The notes below the pieces were generated by a model. The model searched no databases, was not told where the DNA came from, and was given only the letters and a program-made list of their open reading frames with translations. DNA of 9,571 nt from Oscillospiraceae bacterium (GTDB lineage: Bacteria; Bacillota; Clostridia; Oscillospirales; UBA929), in the NCBI GenBank assembly GCA_031271325.1, contig JAISVY010000103.1, positions 1 through 9,571 on the forward strand, written 5' to 3'. Shown here piece after piece: positions 1 through 4,834 of this stretch. Every line of letters begins with the position of its first letter. Positions within the stretch are counted from its first letter, which is position 1. The position numbers and the translations under genes are program-made.

Positions 1-164
1 ACGCTGGGCTTGGAATACTCCAGCTCGTTGGCAACGTCGATAGAACGGATTGGCAACCCGCTTTGGGTCAGCATATAGATGGTTTCCAGATAGTTTTCCG
101 CAGACTCGTGTCCCTTCAAATCCTCGCCCACTTTCGCGGTGATTCCGCTCCCAGTATACCACAT
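1..164 (-). CDS. DtxR/MntR-family metal-dependent transcriptional repressor, N-terminal part (cut by window edge)
   Basis: Reading the minus strand from an ATG at 164-162 gives 54 codons that run off the window start. After an 18-residue leader the protein reads HESAENYLETIYML and then IRSIDVANELEYSKPS. This is the N-terminal winged-helix DNA-binding domain of DtxR/MntR/IdeR regulators: the H-E-S/G-x-x-YLETI helix followed by the SIDVAxxLxxSKPS recognition helix. Such proteins are dimeric cytosolic repressors that bind Fe2+ or Mn2+ and silence metal uptake genes. Only the start is visible, so metal ligands and metal specificity cannot be judged. The ATG is preceded by GGAG at 174-171 with 6-base spacing. 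A leader before the HES motif is longer than usual for the family, and a GTG 11 codons in is a weaker alternative start. The nearby divergent feoAB operon with DtxR-like operators is a plausible target. The family call is firm; the exact member is open. Confidence 0.85.
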   Translation of the reverse strand, partial: MWYTGSGITAKVGEDLKGHESAENYLETIYMLTQSGLPIRSIDVANELEYSKPS

Positions 165-181
165 CCCCCTCTCCGCCGCAA
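160..181. repeat. 22-bp direct repeat, copy 1 (left edge of JAB cassette)
   Basis: This 22-bp sequence (begins CACATCCCCC, ends CCGCCGCAA) recurs exactly, in the same orientation, at 1109-1130. Flanking bases differ immediately on both sides. This copy contains, on the minus strand, the RBS and ATG of the DtxR/MntR-family gene plus two bases of its second codon. Confidence 0.9.
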
Positions 182-184
182 TAG

Positions 185-213
185 ATTATACAGATGAACC
201 AAAAAGAGGGGAA
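185..213 (-). promoter_or_regulatory. Candidate promoter of the DtxR/MntR-family gene
   Basis: On the minus strand there is a perfect -10 TATAAT (plus positions 190-185). Seventeen bases upstream lies TTCCCC (213-208), a poor -35 box. Transcription would begin near 178, leaving a leader of about 14 bases that contains the GGAG ribosome binding site. The -35 region sits in a short tandem GGGGAAGC repeat (208-223 on the plus strand). No GTTAG/CTAAC operator is visible here, so autoregulation by the same operator type is not supported. Confidence 0.5.
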
Positions 214-263
214 GCGGGGAAGCGGGAGCGCGGGTTGTAAAGCCGCGTTAGAATAAAATTCGT

Positions 264-292
264 TTGACAGTAAAGACGCAGATGGGTATAAT
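264..292 (+). promoter_or_regulatory. Sigma-A-type promoter of the JAB cassette
   Basis: A consensus -35 TTGACA (264-269) is followed, after exactly 17 bases, by a consensus -10 TATAAT (287-292). This is a perfect match to the vegetative promoter consensus. Transcription should start around 299, about 15 bases before the ATG at 314. The strength of the match suggests the cassette is expressed constitutively unless a repressor acts. It is divergent from the candidate promoter at 185-213. Confidence 0.85.
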
Positions 293-313
293 AAAACCGT
301 AGGCGGTGGAAAC

Positions 314-856
314 ATGGACAATTGCGAGCAGGGTACAGCAAGTTTTATTGAGATTGAATCTTTGCTGCGAACTGTTGAGGAGGCAAAAAAAGGTCTTGAT
401 TACGAGGTTGGCACTCTGATATCCCGCAACGGGGTGGTCTTGAAAGAATACCATGGCGGTGCGCATTACATCAGTACGCCGGAAGCGGATTTACCGTTGT
501 TTGAAGGCAATATATTTACACATAATCATCCGAGTGGCCGATGCTTCACACAAGAAGATATTCTGCGGTTTATTAGAGATCGATTGCGCGAAGTCCGTGT
601 AAGTACACCAAAGGGAATCGTTTTCAGCTTAAAAGAGGGCGAAGGAGAAATCAACCGTTCAATTGCGAATGTTATGAAGGAAGAAAATATTGGTTCTTAT
701 ATACATGCGGCACATTTGATGAATGAGAGGCAGCTCGACTTAACAGGAACGGAATACCAAGTCAAACTTTTTGACATAATGGGCAATGAGGTAGATGAGT
801 GGTTAACTCAAAATGCTCAGGAATTTGGTTACATTTATTCGAAAGGGGAGCTATAA
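314..856 (+). CDS. Stand-alone RadC-like JAB/JAMM-type protein (phage/polymorphic-toxin-associated domain)
   Basis: This 180-aa protein has no signal peptide or membrane segment. Residues about 31-83 resemble the JAB/MPN (JAMM) fold of RadC and of domains found at the C-terminus of phage head-morphogenesis and polymorphic toxin proteins: VGTLISRNGVVLKE, then NIFTHNHPSG, then TQEDI. The likely metal ligands are His70, His72 and Asp82, in an HxHPSG-x3-T-x2-D arrangement. A following stretch (about 87-106, RDRLREVRVSTPKGIVFSL) also fits that group. Residues from about 115 on are charged, probably helical and unrecognised. JAMM proteins are often zinc isopeptidases, but RadC-type domains mostly lack a proven activity, so no reaction is assigned. 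The start is preceded by a modest RBS (GGTGG, 305-309) and a perfect promoter. A 67-aa gene follows directly. GC by hand count is about 43-45% in two 60-base lines (361-420, 601-660), against about 62% in a feoB line (2461-2520), which suggests transfer. Confidence 0.75.
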   Translation: MDNCEQGTASFIEIESLLRTVEEAKKGLDYEVGTLISRNGVVLKEYHGGAHYISTPEADLPLFEGNIFTHNHPSGRCFTQEDILRFIRDRLREVRVSTPKGIVFSLKEGEGEINRSIANVMKEENIGSYIHAAHLMNERQLDLTGTEYQVKLFDIMGNEVDEWLTQNAQEFGYIYSKGEL

Positions 857-1060
857 ATGCTGATGACAGATTTAATGAATCGCGTGCGATACTCTGATGA
901 ATCTCCTGCCGGGTATGACGACCGTATCCCCTACGAGGATGCCGTCGGAGGTTTGGAGATTGGGATGCAAAACGCAACCGGGCAGCTGCGGCTGGATATG
1001 CAAGAAACACTGACCGAACTTCGGCGTATTCAAAGAGAGCGAAAAAGGATAACTGCCTGA
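857..1060 (+). CDS. Small unknown protein (67 aa), partner of the JAB-type protein
   Basis: I do not recognise this gene. It starts on the base after the upstream TAA stop, with a strong RBS AAGGGGAG (843-850) six bases before the ATG, so it is almost certainly co-transcribed and translationally coupled with the JAB-type gene. The product is soluble. An acidic N-terminal half (SDESPAGYDDRIPYEDAVGG) is followed by a Gln/Leu/Arg-rich segment likely to form one amphipathic helix, and the end is strongly basic (RRIQRERKRI). The size, coupling and charge pattern would suit a cognate regulator, antitoxin or immunity-type partner, but that is inference from layout only. A second in-frame ATG at 863 is possible but has poorer RBS spacing. 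A terminator follows 17 bases after the stop. Confidence 0.7.
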   Translation: MLMTDLMNRVRYSDESPAGYDDRIPYEDAVGGLEIGMQNATGQLRLDMQETLTELRRIQRERKRITA

Positions 1061-1077
1061 TACGCAAAAAATATTTT

Positions 1078-1108
1078 AAGCATCGCGCGAATCGGCGCGG
1101 TGCTTTTT
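1078..1108 (+). terminator. Rho-independent terminator of the JAB cassette
   Basis: An 11-bp stem (1078-1088 pairing with 1095-1105, one T-G wobble) with a 6-base loop is followed by a T run ending at 1108. It ends directly against the right-hand 22-bp repeat, so the cassette is a self-contained transcription unit insulated from feoAB. Confidence 0.9.
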
Positions 1109-1130
1109 CACATCCCCCTCTCCGCCGCAA
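1109..1130. repeat. 22-bp direct repeat, copy 2 (right edge of JAB cassette)
   Basis: This is an exact copy of 160-181, 949 bases downstream. Here the minus-strand ATG within the repeat is followed at once by TGA, so it is not a gene start. It lies just upstream of the feo promoter. Confidence 0.9.
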
Positions 1131-1141
1131 CAAAATTCCCC

Positions 1142-1170
1142 TTGACAACACGGTTAGTCTATGCTAACCT
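1142..1170 (+). promoter_or_regulatory. feoAB promoter
   Basis: A consensus -35 TTGACA (1142-1147) is followed after 17 bases by TAACCT (1165-1170), a weak -10 helped by an extended -10 TG at 1162-1163. The spacer and -10 are covered by the first DtxR-type operator (1152-1169), so a bound repressor would block RNA polymerase. The -10 assignment is the less certain part. Confidence 0.7.
1152..1169. promoter_or_regulatory. DtxR/MntR-type operator 1 (overlaps feo promoter)
   Basis: GGTTAG-N6-CTAACC is a perfect 6-bp inverted repeat inside the feo promoter. TTAG/CTAA half-sites are the core of DtxR/IdeR operators, and the N6 spacing matches that between an inner and an outer half-site in the IdeR-type consensus. 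A family repressor gene lies about 1 kb away on the opposite strand. The site identification is by pattern; binding is inferred. Confidence 0.75.
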
Positions 1171-1177
1171 ATAGCAA

Positions 1178-1193
1178 GTTAGACAAGACTAAC
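1178..1193. promoter_or_regulatory. DtxR/MntR-type operator 2 (feo leader)
   Basis: This is a second GTTAG-N6-CTAAC site, centred 25 bases downstream of the first and just after the expected transcription start. In addition, GGTTAGTCT at 1152-1160 and AGACTAACC at 1186-1194 form a 9-bp inverted pair across both sites. Two sites about 25 bp apart could allow cooperative binding of two dimers. It is followed by the feoA RBS (AAAGGGTG, 1196-1203). Confidence 0.72.
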
Positions 1194-1211
1194 CGAAAGG
1201 GTGAATTACAT

Positions 1212-1436
1212 ATGACACTGCGCGAACTCAAGGTCGGGGAGAGCGGGCGTGTAATTGCGGTCGGCGGTGAAAAGGCGCTCAGGCGGCGGCTGTTGGAAAT
1301 GGGCATCACGCCGCACACGACGCTCACGGTCAGGAAAGCCGCGCCGATGGGCGACCCGATCGAGCTGCTGCTGCGGGGGTATCTGCTGACATTGCGGTTG
1401 GAAGACGCCGCGCAGATTGGGGTGGAACCGTTATGA
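1212..1436 (+). CDS. feoA: Ferrous iron transport protein A
   Basis: FeoA is a small cytosolic SH3-like beta-barrel protein that associates with the FeoB iron transporter and is needed for full Fe2+ uptake. The 74-aa product has the expected length and the whole family signature: LRELKVGESGRV, GGEKALRRRLLEMGITPHTTLTV, APMGDPIELLLRGYLLTLR. I place the start at 1212, eight bases after AAAGGGTG (1196-1203). An in-frame ATG at 1161 lies inside the promoter and operator and would add a 17-residue tail unlike other FeoA proteins, so I reject it. The stop overlaps the feoB start (ATGA), giving translational coupling. Expression is probably repressed by metal through the two operators upstream. Confidence 0.95.
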   Translation: MTLRELKVGESGRVIAVGGEKALRRRLLEMGITPHTTLTVRKAAPMGDPIELLLRGYLLTLRLEDAAQIGVEPL

Positions 1437-3445
1437 TGTTTGCGTTGGCGGGGAACCAAAACAGCGGGAAGACCACACTTTTTAACCAGCTGACCGGCGC
1501 GAACCAGCACGTGGGGAATTTCCCGGGCGTGACGGTGGAGCAGAAGGTCGGCGAGGTCACCGGGCAAAAAGACATGTCCGTCGTCGATCTGCCGGGCATC
1601 TACTCTCTGTCGCCGTACAGCGGGGAAGAGATGATCACCCGCGACTTCCTGTTGACGCAGAAGCCGGACGGCGTTATCAATATCGTGGACGCGACCAATA
1701 TCGAGCGAAATTTATACCTCACCCTTCAGTTGATCGAGCTGCAAATCCCGATGGTTTTGGCGCTGAATATGATGGACGAGGTGCTAGCCAACAAAGGCAG
1801 CGTCGATATCGCGCGGATGAGCGAAGCCCTTGGGATTCCGGTCGTCCCGATTTCGGCGGTGAAGAAAGAGGGGTTGAGCGAACTTATGCGTGTGGCGGCG
1901 GATACCGTTCAGCGCCAACGCAAACCGGAACGCGTGGACTTCTGTTCCGGCGCGATTCACAGGGCGATTCACGCGGTGGCGCACCTGATCGAAGACCACG
2001 CCCTGCGTCTGGGTACCTCCCCGCGTTTCGCGGCCACCAAGCTGATCGAAGGGAACGACCCGATTCAAGAACGTCTCGCTCTGACCGAAAACGAAACCGA
2101 TATGATCGAACACGCCGTGCGGGAAATGGAAACCGAGTTGGATACCGACAGGGAAGCGGCGATGGCGGACATGCGGTATCAATTCATCGAAGCGTTGTGC
2201 CGCGAATGCGTGGTGAAGACCAAGGAGAGCCGCGAATACCGGCGCAGCATCCGGCTGGATGCAGTGCTGACGCACAAGTTTTTGGCGATCCCGGTATTCC
2301 TCGGCATCATGCTGGCGGTTTTTTGGCTCACGTTCAATGTCATCGGCAGCGGGTTGAGCGATTTGGTGACTGGCGGTATCGACGCGCTCGGGAGCATGGC
2401 GGACAACGCGCTGACCTCTTATGGGCTGAACCCCGTCATCCATTCGTTTGTTCTCGACGGCGTTTTCGCCGGGGTGGGCGCGGTGCTGGGGTTTGTCCCG
2501 ATCATCGTCACGCTGTTTTTCTTGCTCTCCCTGCTGGAAGACAGCGGCTACATGGCGAGGGTCGCGTTTGTGATGGATAAGCCGCTGCGCGCCGTGGGGC
2601 TTTCCGGGCGCAGCTTTGTGCCGATGCTGATGGGGTTCGGCTGTTCGGTGCCGGCGATTATGGCGACCAGAACGCTGGCCGGCGAGCGTGACCGGAAGAT
2701 GACCATCCTGCTCACGCCGTTTATGAGCTGCAGCGCGAAGCTGCCGATTTACGCGTTGTTCACCGCCGCGTTTTTTACGAAGTATCAGGCGTTTGTGATG
2801 ATCGGGCTGTATCTGTTCGGCGTGCTGCTGGGGTTGCTCTCCGCGTTTATCATGAAGAAAACGGTGTATCGCGGAGCGCCGGTGCCGTTTGTGATGGAGT
2901 TGCCCAACTACCGCGCCCCGTCGCTGAAGTCGGTGCTGCTGCTGATGTGGAACAAAGCATGGAGCTATATCCGGCGGGCGTTTACCGTGATTTTTATGGC
3001 GTCGCTCGTGATCTGGGTGCTGCAAACGTTCGACCTGCGCCTCAATGTTGTAAGCGACAGCGCGGACAGCATTTTAGCGTCGGTTGGGCGCGGAATCAGC
3101 GTGATCTTCCGCCCGCTGGGGTTTGCCGACTGGCGCGTTTCAACCGGACTGATTACAGGTTTTATCGCCAAAGAAGCGGTGATCAGCACGTTGGGCGTGC
3201 TGACCGGCACGGGCGCCGCCGACTTGGAAAACGCGCTGCAAGCGATGTTCACCCCGCTCTCCGCGCTGAGCTTTTTGGTTTTCACCCTGCTGTATACCCC
3301 CTGTGTGGCGGCGGTCACGGCGGTTAGCCGCGAATTCGGCAAAGGCGCGGGTATACGCGGCGTTTTAACCGTCATGGTATACCAAACCGGGCTCGCGTGG
3401 GTCATCGCCGCCGGGGTTTATCAAATCGGGCTGCTGGTAACGTAA
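1433..3445 (+). CDS. feoB: Ferrous iron transport protein B (GTPase-coupled Fe2+ permease)
   Basis: FeoB takes up Fe2+ across the cytoplasmic membrane and carries its own GTPase domain. The 670-aa protein has all G-domain motifs: G1 GNQNSGKT (7-14), switch-I Thr34 in the conserved NFPGVTVE stretch, G3 DLPG (52-55), G4 NMMD (112-115) and G5 SAVK (141-144). A helical linker follows to about residue 280. The membrane part begins near FLAIPVFLGIML and contains the typical core GFGCSVP (401-407), TPFMSCSAKLPIYA (428-441) and LYTPCVAAV around Cys624. Conserved cysteines 404, 433 and 624 sit in these gate regions. Length matches clostridial FeoB and no FeoC-like domain is attached. The ATG overlaps the feoA stop by four bases; a second ATG follows immediately at 1436. 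A strong hairpin terminator begins 11 bases after the stop, so feoA-feoB is a two-gene operon. Confidence 0.97.
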   Translation: MMFALAGNQNSGKTTLFNQLTGANQHVGNFPGVTVEQKVGEVTGQKDMSVVDLPGIYSLSPYSGEEMITRDFLLTQKPDGVINIVDATNIERNLYLTLQLIELQIPMVLALNMMDEVLANKGSVDIARMSEALGIPVVPISAVKKEGLSELMRVAADTVQRQRKPERVDFCSGAIHRAIHAVAHLIEDHALRLGTSPRFAATKLIEGNDPIQERLALTENETDMIEHAVREMETELDTDREAAMADMRYQFIEALCRECVVKTKESREYRRSIRLDAVLTHKFLAIPVFLGIMLAVFWLTFNVIGSGLSDLVTGGIDALGSMADNALTSYGLNPVIHSFVLDGVFAGVGAVLGFVPIIVTLFFLLSLLEDSGYMARVAFVMDKPLRAVGLSGRSFVPMLMGFGCSVPAIMATRTLAGERDRKMTILLTPFMSCSAKLPIYALFTAAFFTKYQAFVMIGLYLFGVLLGLLSAFIMKKTVYRGAPVPFVMELPNYRAPSLKSVLLLMWNKAWSYIRRAFTVIFMASLVIWVLQTFDLRLNVVSDSADSILASVGRGISVIFRPLGFADWRVSTGLITGFIAKEAVISTLGVLTGTGAADLENALQAMFTPLSALSFLVFTLLYTPCVAAVTAVSREFGKGAGIRGVLTVMVYQTGLAWVIAAGVYQIGLLVT

Positions 3446-3450
3446 AATAC

Positions 3451-3517
3451 GGTCACAAAATCCCCCCATGTTCGCCGCCGGGCGAATATGGGGGGATTTT
3501 TAGAGTGACCCATTTGA
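3451..3517. repeat. Palindromic repeat element A (with 21-bp shared tail)
   Basis: The hairpin at 3457-3500 is bounded by GGTCAC (3451-3456) and GTGACC (3505-3510), so the palindrome extends beyond the terminator stem; the left side lacks the few bases that would complete it. The right part, TTTTTAGAGTGACCC and on to 3517, is repeated exactly at 3613-3633. The layout resembles a REP or miniature-element family. Whether it occurs elsewhere in the genome cannot be seen here. Confidence 0.7.
3457..3501 (+). terminator. Rho-independent terminator of feoAB
   Basis: A 20-bp stem (3457-3476 with 3481-3500, one G-T wobble) and a four-base loop GCCG contain a C6/G6 core and end in TTTTT. The left arm begins AAAA, so it could also end transcription on the other strand. 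It forms the core of the palindromic element at 3451-3517. Confidence 0.9.
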
Positions 3518-3521
3518 GAAG

Positions 3522-3633
3522 CTCTAAAAACCTCGTGTTCGCCGTTAGGCGAACGAGCGGAGCGCTTGCGAACAGGCGGCTATGCCGCGGCATCGCAAGC
3601 CGGAGCGGGAGGTTTTTAGAGTGACCCATTTGA
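3522..3633. repeat. Palindromic repeat element B with nested hairpins and the same tail
   Basis: Arms CTCTAAAAACCTC (3522-3534) and GAGGTTTTTAGAG (3609-3621) are perfect 13-bp inverted repeats enclosing two hairpins: GTTCGCC/GGCGAAC with loop GTTA (3537-3554), and GCTTGCGA/TCGCAAGC (3564-3571, 3593-3600) with an inner GCGGC-TAT-GCCGC (3576-3588). The 3' end repeats the 21-bp tail of element A (3613-3633). Open frames across it are explained by the repeat and are not credible genes. A folded RNA would have a branched shape and end in a T run, so it may also terminate transcription. Confidence 0.7.
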
Positions 3634-3715
3634 CAGCCCGCGCCTGCGGCGATTGAATTTGGCGTAAAAAAAACAGAAAGCCGAAGAAATGACACCCAAT
3701 ATGAAATTGTTCAGG

Positions 3716-3744
3716 TTGAATAACCGGCCGCGGGGGATTACACT
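3716..3744 (+). promoter_or_regulatory. Weak candidate promoter for the ABC transporter operon
   Basis: Between the repeats and the first permease (3634-3802) I see no gene and no convincing riboswitch. The best promoter-like match is TTGAAT (3716-3721), 17 bases, then TACACT (3739-3744), each four of six to consensus. It leaves a leader of roughly 50 bases before the ATG at 3803. No clear operator was found. Confidence 0.35.
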
Positions 3745-3802
3745 GAAAGTGGAGAAAGCAAAGGGTATTACCGACTTGCAATGATGCCGGGAAGGGTGCG
3801 TT

Positions 3803-4834
3803 ATGGCGACATTGAAATCTATACTGCCAAAGGCCTTTTCAAAAAAGAGGCTGACGATTTGGGGAAAAGAATATAAGAACGAGATTGCGATCGCGCTGCT
3901 GATTGTTGTCATCTTTTTTGTCTCGCAATTCCTGTCGCCGGTCTTCCTGACACCGAACAACCTGCTCAACCTCCTTCGGCAGACCGCCTACACCGCCATT
4001 GCCGCCATCGGGATGTATTTTGTCATCCTGATCGGGGGTATTGACCTCTCGATCGGGGCGACGGTGCAGATTGTCGGCATGGTCTCGATTATCATGATGG
4101 TCAGGGGCGTACCGGTGGGGGTCATGATTCCCGTGGTGCTGGCTGTCGGTCTTACCGTGGGGCTGGTCAACGGACTCATCGTCACGTATGGGCGGCTGCA
4201 GCCCTTTGTCGTCACGCTGGTGACCAAGCAGATCATGCAGGGCATCGTGCTGGTGACGACGGGAGGAGCCAGCATTTCCGGGGATGTGCCGGACGCGTTC
4301 ATGAAGATTGGCGCGGGGTATATCGGGTTTGTTCCGGTGCCGGTGGTGGTGATGGCGATTCTGGTCGCGGCCGCGTTCTTCGTGATGAAAAAGACCACCT
4401 TTGGCCGCCGGCTGTACATAACCGGTTCCAACCAGACAGCGGCGCACTATTCGGGCACGAACGTGCGGCGGATTAAGGTGATGGCCTATATCCTGTGCGC
4501 TTTGTTCGCTACGGTGAGCGGACTGCTTTCTGTCGCGAGAATCGGGGCGTTTCAGCCGACGACGACGCACGGCGGCGCGACCGGGATGGAGCTGAACGCC
4601 ATCGCGGCAGTGGTGGTGGGCGGCGCGTCGCTCGCGGGCGGCAAGGGAAGCGTGATCGGTACGCTTTTGGGCGCGCTGCTGTACGGCATTTTGTCCAACC
4701 TGTTCCCGTTAATCGGGGTGACTTCCTATATCCAGCAATTGATTCAAGGCTTTATCATCCTGATGGCGGTTTTGATTTCATCGAAAGGGAAACTCTTTGG
4801 CAAGAAGAGAAAGGAAGTCGGCAAAGATGGATAA
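3803..4834 (+). CDS. Ribose/AI-2-type ABC transporter permease, first of two
   Basis: This is an integral membrane subunit of a carbohydrate-uptake-2 type (RbsC/LsrC/XylH family) ABC importer, forming part of the solute channel. The 343-aa protein has a polar 28-residue N-terminus, then about nine to ten hydrophobic helices. It carries the family motifs GGIDLSIG (78-85) and GGASLAGGKGS (273-283). The second motif lies in the conserved region just before the last helices. A basic tail (SSKGKLFGKKRKEVGKDG) ends in the cytosol. The ATG has GGAAGGG upstream at good spacing. It opens the operon and its end overlaps the ATPase start by eight bases. The two permeases differ clearly in sequence, so the channel is probably a heterodimer as in LsrC/LsrD. 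The substrate cannot be told from this subunit. Confidence 0.93.
   Translation: MATLKSILPKAFSKKRLTIWGKEYKNEIAIALLIVVIFFVSQFLSPVFLTPNNLLNLLRQTAYTAIAAIGMYFVILIGGIDLSIGATVQIVGMVSIIMMVRGVPVGVMIPVVLAVGLTVGLVNGLIVTYGRLQPFVVTLVTKQIMQGIVLVTTGGASISGDVPDAFMKIGAGYIGFVPVPVVVMAILVAAAFFVMKKTTFGRRLYITGSNQTAAHYSGTNVRRIKVMAYILCALFATVSGLLSVARIGAFQPTTTHGGATGMELNAIAAVVVGGASLAGGKGSVIGTLLGALLYGILSNLFPLIGVTSYIQQLIQGFIILMAVLISSKGKLFGKKRKEVGKDG

Noticed and set aside
208..229. Short tandem GGGGAAGC units as a possible repeat array or CRISPR-like feature
   Set aside because: Only two full units and a partial third, without spacers; it is too short to be more than local low complexity near a promoter.
182..1108. Cassette as a classical insertion sequence or MITE
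   Set aside because: No transposase gene and no terminal inverted repeats at the inner edges of the 22-bp repeats; a 22-bp target duplication would also be unusually long.
1161..1211. Possible earlier start of feoA giving a 91-aa protein
   Set aside because: The ATG lies inside the promoter -10 region and operator, has no RBS, and the extra 17 residues do not resemble FeoA; the start at 1212 has a good RBS and gives the normal length.
1784..3025. Long open frame (413 codons) on the minus strand inside feoB
   Set aside because: It is antisense to a fully convincing feoB, has a His/Arg/Gln-rich composition typical of the reverse of GC-rich coding DNA, and shows no RBS or recognisable domain.
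3397..3781. Several short open frames on both strands after feoB
   Set aside because: They run through the terminator and palindromic repeats; their sequences are translations of the repeat elements and have no supported starts.
3634..3802. Possible riboswitch or T-box leader ahead of the ABC operon
   Set aside because: No conserved riboswitch core or leader terminator/antiterminator pair could be recognised; only a weak promoter-like pair was seen.
4797..4826. TTG start extending the ATPase by 10 residues
   Set aside because: It sits in the upstream permease gene without an RBS; ATG at 4827 has AAGGAAG at proper spacing and yields the normal N-terminus.
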